Shown here piece by piece: positions 1 to 5,252 of a stretch of 5,958 bases of DNA. Under the pieces are notes generated by a model, which did no database searches, had not been told where the DNA came from, and worked only from the letters and a program-made list of their open reading frames with translations. Source of the DNA: Acidobacteriaceae bacterium (GTDB taxonomy: Bacteria; Acidobacteriota; Terriglobia; Terriglobales; Acidobacteriaceae); assembly GCA_009781125.1 (NCBI GenBank), contig WQYS01000163.1:1-5958 (forward strand), given 5' to 3'. The translations under genes and the position numbers were made by a program. Numbering within the stretch: the first letter of the stretch is position 1; every line of letters starts with the position of its first letter.

Positions 1-344
1 GAGATCAGCCCCTTGGTGACGTCGGACTCCTCGCTGGTGACCAGCTTGTACTCGATCTCCTCGTTCTTGACGCTGTCGTAGACAGTGACTGACGCACCAA
101 AGCCGACCTTGTCGCGGGGGATGTTGCCGAGGTTCACCATGGCCAGCTCGCCCATGCGCTTCTTGAGCTGTCCCAGACGCGCGTTGACGAAGACCTGGCG
201 CTGCTTGGCCATGTGGTACTCAGCGTTTTCGCTGAGGTCGCCGAGGGCTACGGCTCGCTTGATTTCGGCGGGAAGTTCGGTGGTCAGCTCGTATTCGAGC
301 TGCTTGATCTCCTCTTCGAGCCTTTTCATGATGTGTGCGGGCAT
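1..344 (-). CDS. greA: Transcription elongation factor GreA (3' end outside the window)
   Basis: GreA binds the secondary channel of RNA polymerase and stimulates cleavage of backtracked RNA. The 114 visible residues cover the N-terminal coiled coil (about 5-75) and the beginning of the C-terminal globular domain; the usual length is about 157. The family signature GDLSENAEYH is at 35-44 and contains the conserved acidic pair at the coiled-coil tip (Asp36, Glu39) that positions the catalytic Mg2+. Later landmarks are IPRDKVGFGASVTV and TSEESDVTKGLIS, both typical of GreA. The ATG at 344-342 is chosen because AGGAAGG lies 4 nt upstream; an internal Met6 is the only close alternative. It is the last gene of the minus-strand run, with its own likely promoter in the 115-nt gap after ruvX. 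GreB is less likely, because the sequence resembles standalone GreA proteins. Confidence 0.95.
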   Translation of the reverse strand, partial: MPAHIMKRLEEEIKQLEYELTTELPAEIKRAVALGDLSENAEYHMAKQRQVFVNARLGQLKKRMGELAMVNLGNIPRDKVGFGASVTVYDSVKNEEIEYKLVTSEESDVTKGLI

Positions 345-348
345 GCAG

Positions 349-355
349 CCTTCCT
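349..355 (-). promoter_or_regulatory. greA ribosome binding site
   Basis: AGGAAGG on the minus strand, 4 nt before the ATG. It is one of only two clear Shine-Dalgarno sequences in the window, the other being that of the antitoxin, and it fixes the greA start at 344 rather than at Met6. Confidence 0.65.
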
Positions 356-421
356 GGTGCGCTCGGACGGTACAAAAATCCTTACCCGTGCCGCGAGGCG
401 CGCAAGTGGGGTCAAAAAGCC

Positions 422-427
422 ATTATA
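422..427 (-). promoter_or_regulatory. Candidate greA promoter -10 box and leader
   Basis: A perfect TATAAT on the minus strand lies in the greA-ruvX gap. The hexamer 17 nt upstream (TACGGC) does not resemble TTGACA and there is no TGn extension, so the promoter would need an activator or be weak. Transcription would start near 415, giving a leader of about 70 nt. That leader contains two small hairpins: CGCG-AGG-CGCG (392-402) and ACGGTA/TACCCGT with one bulged base around an A/T-rich loop (367-389). Neither hides the ribosome binding site. The -10 is seen; its function is inferred. Confidence 0.45.
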
Positions 428-459
428 ACGCGGGAAGGCTCGCTGCCGTAGTGCTCCCT

Positions 460-906
460 CTAACGCCTCGCATCAAGGAAGCCCTGAAGAATCAGCACGG
501 CGGCCACCTGGTCGATGATCTGCTTGCGCTCAGCGCGTCCTTGCTGGCCTCCGGGAACTCCGGCGGCGTCCAGATGACGGTGGGCCTCGGTGGTCGTAAG
601 GCGCTCGTCCCAGAGACGAATCGGGACAGGTGCGATGGCTTCGGCCAGTTGCTCGGCAAAAGCCTGAGCCTTAGCCGCTTGGGGACTCTGATCCCCGGAC
701 ATATACAAAGGATTCCCGACGACGATCTCGGCGACTTCATGTTTGCGGACGAGCCGGGCGACGGATTTGACATCGGCTCGAAGCGAAGTTCGATGCAGCG
801 TCAGCAGCGGTTGCGCCGTGCATCCAAGCGCGTCGGAGAGCGCGATGCCGATGCGGCGGTCGCCGACGTCAAGTGCAAGAATGCGCGGCTGAACAGAGGA
901 CTCCAT
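460..906 (-). CDS. ruvX: RuvX/YqgF-family putative pre-16S rRNA nuclease (Holliday junction resolvase-like)
   Basis: 148 residues, the usual length of the family (about 140). It has an RNase H-like fold. Visible motifs in order are RILALDVGDRRIGIALSD (8-25, with catalytic Asp13), VVGNPLYMSG (62-71), WDERLTTTEA (99-108, Asp100) and IDQVAAVLILQGFLD (131-145, Asp132). These carry the expected acidic metal ligands, so the enzyme looks intact. Family members process the 5' end of 16S rRNA and were first described as Holliday junction resolvase-like. The GNPLYMSG form, in place of the proteobacterial GLPLNMDG, fits an acidobacterial origin. The ATG at 906-904 puts the first beta strand at residue 8, as is normal. 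No Shine-Dalgarno sequence is visible in the 17 nt separating it from the antitoxin stop, suggesting translation coupled to upstream reading or a leader-independent start. Confidence 0.93.
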   Translation of the reverse strand: MESSVQPRILALDVGDRRIGIALSDALGCTAQPLLTLHRTSLRADVKSVARLVRKHEVAEIVVGNPLYMSGDQSPQAAKAQAFAEQLAEAIAPVPIRLWDERLTTTEAHRHLDAAGVPGGQQGRAERKQIIDQVAAVLILQGFLDARR

Positions 907-923
907 AGAATTGGGTGAAGGCT

Positions 924-1235
924 CTATGCCACTTTTTCAAACTGCTCGATCTGGATCGAGCCTTCGGGAAACTCGGCAGTAATCTTCAGCTCGCCTCCCA
1001 TGGCCTTGATGTAACTGCGCAGCGTCGAGACGTACATATCCGTGCGCTTCTCCATCATGGAGACAGCGCCCTGATTAATCCTGAGCAACTGGGCGAGGTT
1101 GGTCTGCGTCAACTCCCGAGCCTCTCTGAGCTGGTGCAGGGTCATCACCTGAGCGGCCTCCTGCACCTCCTTGCGGATACGCTCCTCAACCTCCGGAGCA
1201 AACTTTCCACGAATGTCGCTCCACTTCTTAGCCAT
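924..1235 (-). CDS. XRE/HigA-type helix-turn-helix antitoxin
   Basis: 103 residues. A basic, helical N-terminus (about 1-30) precedes a Cro/C1-type helix-turn-helix: LHQLREARELTQTNLAQLL (33-51) and the recognition helix NQGAVSMMEKRTD (54-66). These are followed by VSTLRSYIKAMGGELKITAEFP (69-90), the usual C-terminal strand of toxin-linked XRE antitoxins. It should bind and neutralise the toxin encoded immediately upstream and repress the shared promoter. Its ATG overlaps the toxin stop by 8 nt and is preceded by AGGAGA at 5 nt, so it is probably translated both by coupling and by independent initiation. Toxin-first order is characteristic of HigBA-like modules. No residue loss or frameshift is visible. 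The family assignment is firm; the partner interaction is inferred from adjacency. Confidence 0.9.
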   Translation of the reverse strand: MAKKWSDIRGKFAPEVEERIRKEVQEAAQVMTLHQLREARELTQTNLAQLLRINQGAVSMMEKRTDMYVSTLRSYIKAMGGELKITAEFPEGSIQIEQFEKVA

Positions 1236-1581
1236 GATCTTCTCCTATCTCGGTAAGATGCAATGCATAAATCGCCTCCGCGCGGCGAATTGCTTCTATA
1301 TACCAGTTATTATTTCCAGTCTTATCGCCTCCAAGGATCAAATAGGCTCTGCGCCTTGGATCGAAGGCAAATAGAACTCGATACGGACGGCCCTCATGCT
1401 GAATGCGAAGCTCTTTCATGTTGAGATAGCGTGAACCCGTGAGCGTGTCGGCATAGGGCCGCGCCAGCAATGGACCATGTTCTGCGAGCATATCGACGGC
1501 AGTAGCAACGCTCGTGCGCTCGGATTCGTTGAGCGCCGTGTACCATTGGCCAAATTCGTCGCTAACCTCTACATCCCACAT
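1228..1581 (-). CDS. RelE/ParE-superfamily toxin, Gp49/HigB-like (DUF891)
   Basis: 117 residues, a normal length. The start MWDVEVSDEFGQWYTAL is the typical family opening, supporting the ATG at 1581-1579. A helical pair (18-45) is followed by the beta-sheet core: MKELRIQHEGRPYRVLFAFDP (55-75), YLILGGDKTGN (80-90) and a C-terminal helix (94-109). The basic residues Lys56, Arg59, Arg65 and Arg68, plus Lys87 in GGDKTG, are the conserved positions expected for an mRNA-binding, ribosome-dependent RNase of this superfamily. The presumed activity is mRNA cleavage that halts growth when the antitoxin is lost. There is no Shine-Dalgarno upstream and the inferred transcription start is only about 2 nt before the ATG. 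The cassette is less GC-rich than its neighbours (26 of 60 G+C at 1261-1320, against 38 of 60 at 601-660 in ruvX), consistent with acquisition by transfer. The exact target is unknown. Confidence 0.9.
   Translation of the reverse strand: MWDVEVSDEFGQWYTALNESERTSVATAVDMLAEHGPLLARPYADTLTGSRYLNMKELRIQHEGRPYRVLFAFDPRRRAYLILGGDKTGNNNWYIEAIRRAEAIYALHLTEIGEDHG
1241..1246 (-). promoter_or_regulatory. Antitoxin ribosome binding site inside the toxin 3' end
   Basis: AGGAGA on the minus strand, 5 nt before the antitoxin ATG and within the last codons of the toxin. It contrasts with the toxin, which has no such sequence. Confidence 0.65.
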
Positions 1582-1589
1582 ACAGCTTA

Positions 1590-1618
1590 AAGATAACTCG
1601 CAGGTGATATCACGTCAA
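1590..1618 (-). promoter_or_regulatory. Promoter of the toxin-antitoxin operon
   Basis: On the minus strand, TTGACG (1618-1613, 5 of 6 to the -35 consensus) is separated by exactly 17 nt from TATCTT (1595-1590, 4 of 6 to the -10 consensus). Initiation is expected around 1583, which would make the toxin message nearly leaderless. It is the best-spaced sigma70-like promoter in the window. Confidence 0.6.
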
Positions 1619-1626
1619 GGTGATAT
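1602..1626. promoter_or_regulatory. Probable autoregulatory operator: overlapping direct and inverted repeats
   Basis: AGGTGATAT occurs twice as a perfect direct repeat (1602-1610 and 1618-1626, 16 nt period). The first copy is part of a perfect palindrome GTGATATCAC (1604-1613). In addition, ATATCAC (1607-1613) and GTGATAT (1620-1626) form a 7-bp inverted repeat with a 6-nt centre holding most of the -35 box. Binding of the antitoxin or of the toxin-antitoxin complex here would block RNA polymerase. The repeats are read directly; the ligand is inferred from known HigA/XRE autoregulation. Confidence 0.6.
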
Positions 1627-1665
1627 GCAGTAGTTGGCCACACCATAGAAGGTGGGAAACCACTC

Positions 1666-2556
1666 TTATTTCAGCGTCTCGACGGGAACATTCGCGGGGA
1701 TGTCCAGCGTAAACTGGTCGTCGTCCATGTGCTCGTTCAGGATCAGTCTGGTGATGGTCACCGTCAGGCTGAAGCCGTCCTTGGGCCGCTCGATCCTGAT
1801 GTCGGTGGGGAAGGGAATCTCACCGTACATCTGGTAGTTGCTGTAATAGGCTTTGGTGACCACCTTGCCGTCTTGGTCGTAGATGTCCTGCTGATACGGC
1901 CACAGGTTACTCGAATCGATGTGAATCACGCGAACCGTGCGCGCGATCTGCCCTTCAGGCTTCTCCAGAATCTGCAGCGCATAGGCCGGTTCCAGGACTT
2001 GATCCGGCTTCTTCTTGCCACGGTCCACGATGCGGGTGTCGGTGGTCATGGTGATGATCTGGTTCTTCTCCGGCCCCTGGATGAACATGGAGTCGAAGAA
2101 CATATCAGGACGCAGATTGTAGAGGCTGTTTTCCGAGCGGGTCGTACTGCTGTTTGGTCCAACAATGGCTTTGTTGTAGTAGCTGATAAGCAGCTTAAAG
2201 TTCTCTCCATCGCTGACCATGTCGAAGGCCTCGCTTCTGACCACCGGTATCTTCCCGATCACGCGCAGATGCTCCGGCTTGCGCATCAGGATAAAGCCAT
2301 CGAGGCTAAGCGAACGGGTCTCCTTGCCCGTCAGTGGGCCTCCGGTGATGCGGGACATGGCAACGGAGGCGTTAAACGTGTCGATGCCCTCGTAGCGCTT
2401 GGCCAGTTGCAGCGCCAGGGTGTCCAGCGAGGCGCTCATCACGATATCGGGCCGGCGGGCCTTGGGAATGATGCGGGTATGGGTGAGGCATCCGGTCAAC
2501 GCCGGAGCCATCGCTATCAGCCCGGCAGCCAACCCCTGTTTGATCTTCCTATGCAC
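1666..2556 (-). CDS. Outer-membrane-type lipoprotein, LolA/DUF4292-like
   Basis: 296 residues. A lipoprotein signal peptide is clear: basic HRKIK (2-6), a hydrophobic stretch to residue 19 and lipobox LTGC with acceptor Cys23; Leu24 at +2 predicts no inner-membrane retention. The mature part is rich in beta strands and has the LolA-like pattern of a half-barrel that binds lipid or lipoprotein (LDGFILMRKPEHLRVIGKI at 85-103, FDMVSDGENFKLLISYY at 111-127, FPTDIRIERP at 249-258, TITRLILNEHMDDDQFTL at 267-284). I relate it to acidobacterial lipoproteins annotated DUF4292 or LolA-like; the substrate is unknown. The start is GTG (2556-2554); a TGA three codons upstream in the same frame excludes a longer form, and the signal peptide fits this start. 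It follows mltG by 34 nt and is probably co-transcribed with it. No strong terminator follows: only a 4-bp GTGG/CCAC hairpin without a T tract is seen at 1652-1663. Confidence 0.8.
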   Translation of the reverse strand: MHRKIKQGLAAGLIAMAPALTGCLTHTRIIPKARRPDIVMSASLDTLALQLAKRYEGIDTFNASVAMSRITGGPLTGKETRSLSLDGFILMRKPEHLRVIGKIPVVRSEAFDMVSDGENFKLLISYYNKAIVGPNSSTTRSENSLYNLRPDMFFDSMFIQGPEKNQIITMTTDTRIVDRGKKKPDQVLEPAYALQILEKPEGQIARTVRVIHIDSSNLWPYQQDIYDQDGKVVTKAYYSNYQMYGEIPFPTDIRIERPKDGFSLTVTITRLILNEHMDDDQFTLDIPANVPVETLK

Positions 2557-2590
2557 GAAGATTCAGTATATCGTCTCCGCCCGCTCGCAG

Positions 2591-3604
2591 CTAGCGCCGG
2601 AACGCCTTGCGGTACTCGGCCACGTTGCGGTTGTGCTCCTCGATGGTTGCGGCAAAGCGGCTGTGACCGGCGGCGTCGCTCACAAAAAAGAGGTAATCGG
2701 TCTGCGCAGGAGCCAGCGCGGCCCGCAGCGCCGCCGCTCCCGGATTGCTGATAGGGCCAGGAGGAAGTCCCGCGTGTACATAAGTGTTGTAAGGCGAATC
2801 CGCCTTGAGGTCCGAGGCGTAGATGGTTCCGCGCCATCGGTTCTCCAGCATGGCGGCGTAGATGACGGAGGGATCGGTCGCCAGCGGCATTCGTCTGGCC
2901 AGCCGGTTCTCGAAGACTCCGGCCACCAGCGGACGCTCGGCATCGCTGCGGACCTCCTTCTCGATCAGCGAAGCCATCGTCACCACGCGGAAGACATCGC
3001 CCTCGATGCCCATCTGCGAGGCGACCTGGCGAAACCGCTTCACCATGGTGCGCAGAATCTGTTCGGAGCTGGTTTGATGCGGGAACCGGTACGTGTCTGG
3101 AAACAGAAAGCCTTCGAGCGAGGCCGGCGTGGTTCCGGCAGTCCAGTCGGCGATCAGCTCCGTGTGCAGGCGGGCAGCGGCGAGAAAGTCATCTCTTTTG
3201 CCCAGTCCGGCGTTTTCGACTGCCTGGGCGATGTCGAAGATGTTGTAGCCCTCGGGGATGGTCAGGCTCACAGTGTAAACATCGCCGCGCGCGATGCGAT
3301 TGAAGACCTCGGTCATGGGTGCGGGGTGATCGAATCTGTATTCGCCTGCCTTAAGATTGCGATCGCCGCGCGCGATCGACCACACCTGGAGCAGCGCAAA
3401 GCCGTAGCGGCTGCGGATGACGCCCTTCTGCTCCAGCATGGTTCCGATGGCGAAGCTGCCGGTATGTTGAGGTATATCGATGAAGGTCTCGGCCTGAGGA
3501 CCGAAGGGGGTGCGCAGCAGCCAGAGAGCGGCTGCCGCGAGCAAAACCAGACACGCAACCAGAGTTGCAAAGAATTTCAAGCTACCCCCGTAAAGCCAGT
3601 TCAT
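2591..3604 (-). CDS. mltG: Endolytic murein transglycosylase MltG (YceG-like)
   Basis: 337 residues from the ATG at 3604-3602, close to the 340 of E. coli MltG. One N-terminal membrane helix (about 10-31) anchors it in the inner membrane with the enzyme in the periplasm. A LysM-like region follows (about 45-110, IDIPQHTGSFAIGTMLEQKGVI). The YceG domain includes SLEGFLFPDTY (162-172), MASLIEKEV with catalytic Glu215 (E. coli Glu218), DPSVIYA (244-250) and SPYNTY followed by GLPPGPISNPG (270-289). It cleaves nascent peptidoglycan strands and so sets glycan length. A 20-codon upstream extension starting at a TTG (3664) is open, but it lacks membrane-protein character and is not favoured. No clear Shine-Dalgarno precedes the ATG. 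A TACAAT at 3625-3620 could be a -10 box, but has no matching -35. The gene is complete. Confidence 0.95.
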   Translation of the reverse strand: MNWLYGGSLKFFATLVACLVLLAAAALWLLRTPFGPQAETFIDIPQHTGSFAIGTMLEQKGVIRSRYGFALLQVWSIARGDRNLKAGEYRFDHPAPMTEVFNRIARGDVYTVSLTIPEGYNIFDIAQAVENAGLGKRDDFLAAARLHTELIADWTAGTTPASLEGFLFPDTYRFPHQTSSEQILRTMVKRFRQVASQMGIEGDVFRVVTMASLIEKEVRSDAERPLVAGVFENRLARRMPLATDPSVIYAAMLENRWRGTIYASDLKADSPYNTYVHAGLPPGPISNPGAAALRAALAPAQTDYLFFVSDAAGHSRFAATIEEHNRNVAEYRKAFRR

Positions 3605-3640
3605 CTCTGGCTGTTTTCTATTGTAGAGGGCTTGCAGAGC

Positions 3641-3671
3641 ATGACGTATTGCGTCATATGTCAAGCGTCAT
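3641..3671. repeat. Cluster of CGTCAT/ATGACG repeats upstream of mltG
   Basis: ATGACG (3641-3646) and CGTCAT (3652-3657) form a perfect 6-bp inverted repeat around TATTG. A further CGTCAT at 3666-3671 makes GCGTCAT a direct repeat with a 14-nt period and overlaps the stop codon of the membrane-protein gene. It lies 37-67 nt before the mltG ATG. It could be an operator or chance; only the repeats themselves are certain. Confidence 0.35.
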
Positions 3672-4426
3672 TGGATCTCGCGTTCCACGCGGACCAGGTT
3701 CTCCGGCAGTACGAGAACCACGCCGTGGCGTTGACTGTCCAGCGTAGCCACAACGTAGAAGGAGAGAGTCAGCGAGAAGGGAAGCAGGAAACGAAGCACG
3801 ATGCCCCTCGACCCCCGTCCGGCAAAGCCGATCAGTCCGCAGCAGAGAATGGCCAGCGCGAAGAGCACGGCCCAGACCGCGCCGGGAATGCGGTCGAGGG
3901 CCGCAGCCTGCGAGTAGCCGGGACGGCTGAGGACCGCATTCATGCCGGCGAGCACCTGTCCCATGACCGGCGTCTGGCTGGCCTTGGCGTTGCGCGCGAC
4001 GATGGGCCACACCTGGGCCTCCAGTTGGCGCCGCTGCAAACGGATCGAGGCCAGCTCGTCGCGGTCGTTATTCTCGTAGTACAGGATGCGCAGGCGGACA
4101 TACTGCCGCAGCAGGCCGCGCACCTGAGCGGCATCGGCCTCGGGCAGCATGTCGGCCAGGGCGTACTCGCTGGAGATAGCGCTGGCTTCCTCTTCCTCGC
4201 AGGCCTTGCGCACGTCGTAGCGCTTCATGGCAGCCGAGAAGCTGAAGCCCAGCAGCAGGGCCAGAATGGTGAGACCTGTTCCCGTGATCTGCGCCACATG
4301 TCTTCGCTCCTCGTCTTTGAGCGGACGTAGGCGCGTGCCGATCCGTGCGCCCAGGTTCTCGGCGGCCAGAAACGCAATCAGCGCGATTCCGGCGATGACG
4401 AACTCATAATCAGCCAGCCGTTCCAT
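3668..4426 (-). CDS. DUF4239 (bestrophin-like) integral membrane protein
   Basis: 252 residues with four predicted membrane helices arranged as two pairs: about 8-24, 48-66, 182-201 and 209-227. A long soluble, charged, helical segment (67-180) separates the pairs. Family-like features are the LLLGFSFSAAMKRYDVRKACEEEEASAISSEY region after helix 2 (57-88), LLRQYVRLRI (105-114) and, after helix 4, LDSQRHG (229-235). I assign it to DUF4239, a widespread family of unknown role with distant resemblance to bestrophin channels. The ATG at 4426-4424 gives a full first helix. No Shine-Dalgarno is evident. It is divergent from the 4466 gene with a 39-nt gap, and 63 nt separate its stop from the mltG ATG, so co-transcription with mltG is possible. 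Channel activity should not be assumed. Confidence 0.8.
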   Translation of the reverse strand: MERLADYEFVIAGIALIAFLAAENLGARIGTRLRPLKDEERRHVAQITGTGLTILALLLGFSFSAAMKRYDVRKACEEEEASAISSEYALADMLPEADAAQVRGLLRQYVRLRILYYENNDRDELASIRLQRRQLEAQVWPIVARNAKASQTPVMGQVLAGMNAVLSRPGYSQAAALDRIPGAVWAVLFALAILCCGLIGFAGRGSRGIVLRFLLPFSLTLSFYVVATLDSQRHGVVLVLPENLVRVEREIQ

Positions 4427-4465
4427 AATTGAGGTTACAATCAGCCTACCCCAGTTCTTTCAGGA
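4427..4465. promoter_or_regulatory. Short divergent intergenic region
   Basis: These 39 nt are all that separates two divergent genes, so both promoters must lie here or inside the opposing coding sequence. On the plus strand TACAAT (4436-4441) is a possible -10 box, but no TTGACA-like hexamer lies 16-18 nt upstream. No comparable box was found on the minus strand. Confidence 0.35.
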
Positions 4466-5170
4466 ATGAAAAACTACTTCTACTACTTTACGGAGATCGA
4501 AGAGCGGTTCCAGCAGCGGCGCGGCTCGCTGTTGATGCTCTCCTCGCTGGACTGGGCGCTGATCGAGACCTGGCGCGAGGCGTCGGTTCCGCTCGAAGCC
4601 GTGCTGCGCGGAATCGACAACGCCTTCGACCGCTACGACGCGCGGGCACGGCGCTCGGCGGGCCGCGCCCGCAAGGTCAACGGGCTGGCATGGTGCGCGC
4701 AGAGCGTGATGGAGGCAGCGGAACAGGCAATGGAAGCTGCCGTCGGGACTGCGCCAGCCGCGCGGGAAGACACCGGCTTCGAAGCGGCTCGCATCGAACG
4801 CTACCTCGTGGAGAACGCCGCCGCCATCGAATCGGCTTGTCTCCCGCCGCCTGCCGATCGAACCGCTGCTGACGTTGCTGGACGGCTGCGAGCGCTGGCC
4901 GCCGGGCTTGCTGCCGAACCGGTTGCGCTCGAAGAGCTGGACCGCACCCTGACCGTGCTCGAAGAGAAGCTGCTTGCCGCGCTGATCGCCTCGACTCCGG
5001 ACGCGGAACTGGAGGCGCTGCGCGAACAGGCGGCGCGCGATCTGGCTCCGTATCGAGGAAAGATGCAGGCCGTGCAAATCAAGCAGGTCACGACGCAGTT
5101 TCTGCAAAAGCGCCTGTTCGAGGAACAAAAGCTGCCCCGTCTCAGCCTGTTCTATATGGGTCTGGAGTAA
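4466..5170 (+). CDS. Conserved hypothetical helical protein, function unknown
   Basis: 234 residues that I do not match to a characterised family. There is no signal peptide or membrane helix, so it is probably cytoplasmic. The N-terminus is distinctive and aromatic (NYFYYFTEIEERFQQRRG, 3-20; LDWALIETWREA, 28-39) and looks like the conserved core, followed by LEAVLRGIDNAFDRYDARARR (43-63). The middle (95-150) is alanine-rich and low in complexity. The C-terminal part (150-222) is strongly helical with coiled-coil-like spacing (LEELDRTLTVLEEKLLAAL, 155-173) and ends in an aromatic tail, LSLFYMGLE. The reading frame is supported by GC-rich third positions typical of the window. The start ATG is preceded directly by AGGA with no spacer, so Shine-Dalgarno pairing is poor. 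It is followed after 82 nt by the RNA methyltransferase gene on the same strand. Confidence 0.75.
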   Translation: MKNYFYYFTEIEERFQQRRGSLLMLSSLDWALIETWREASVPLEAVLRGIDNAFDRYDARARRSAGRARKVNGLAWCAQSVMEAAEQAMEAAVGTAPAAREDTGFEAARIERYLVENAAAIESACLPPPADRTAADVAGRLRALAAGLAAEPVALEELDRTLTVLEEKLLAALIASTPDAELEALREQAARDLAPYRGKMQAVQIKQVTTQFLQKRLFEEQKLPRLSLFYMGLE

Positions 5171-5252
5171 GCTCCTTTTAGAATGGATAGAATTTAGCCT
5201 ACCTGGAAGCGCTTCTCGTTTCAGTAGTGCAAGAAATGTGTATTTGTAACCG

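Noticed and set aside
85..918. A 277-codon open frame on the plus strand
   Set aside because: It runs antisense across greA, the promoter gap and ruvX, whose minus-strand products are unmistakable.
1652..1663. GTGG-loop-CCAC hairpin after the lipoprotein stop as a terminator
   Set aside because: The stem is only 4 bp and no T tract follows in the direction of transcription.
1729..2751. A 340-codon open frame on the plus strand
   Set aside because: It is antisense to the lipoprotein and the mltG end; no motif, signal peptide or ribosome binding site supports it.
2399..4330. A 643-codon open frame on the plus strand
   Set aside because: It lies antisense to mltG and the DUF4239 gene, both of which show clear family motifs. 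The composition (rich in His, Arg, Gln, Gly, no domain) is that of a complement-strand artefact of GC-rich coding sequence.
4460..5128. A 222-codon open frame on the minus strand opposite the hypothetical gene
   Set aside because: The plus-strand frame has a more protein-like composition, alternating helical pattern and a sensible start; the minus frame is Arg/Ser/Gly-rich and would overlap the divergent intergenic region.
5179..5192. Two TAGAAT-like boxes before rlmD as a promoter
   Set aside because: No -35-like hexamer occurs at 16-18 nt from either box.
5206..5215. GAAGCGCTTC palindrome between the hypothetical gene and rlmD as a terminator or operator
   Set aside because: It has no loop and no T tract, and a single 10-bp palindrome in a GC-rich genome is weak evidence.
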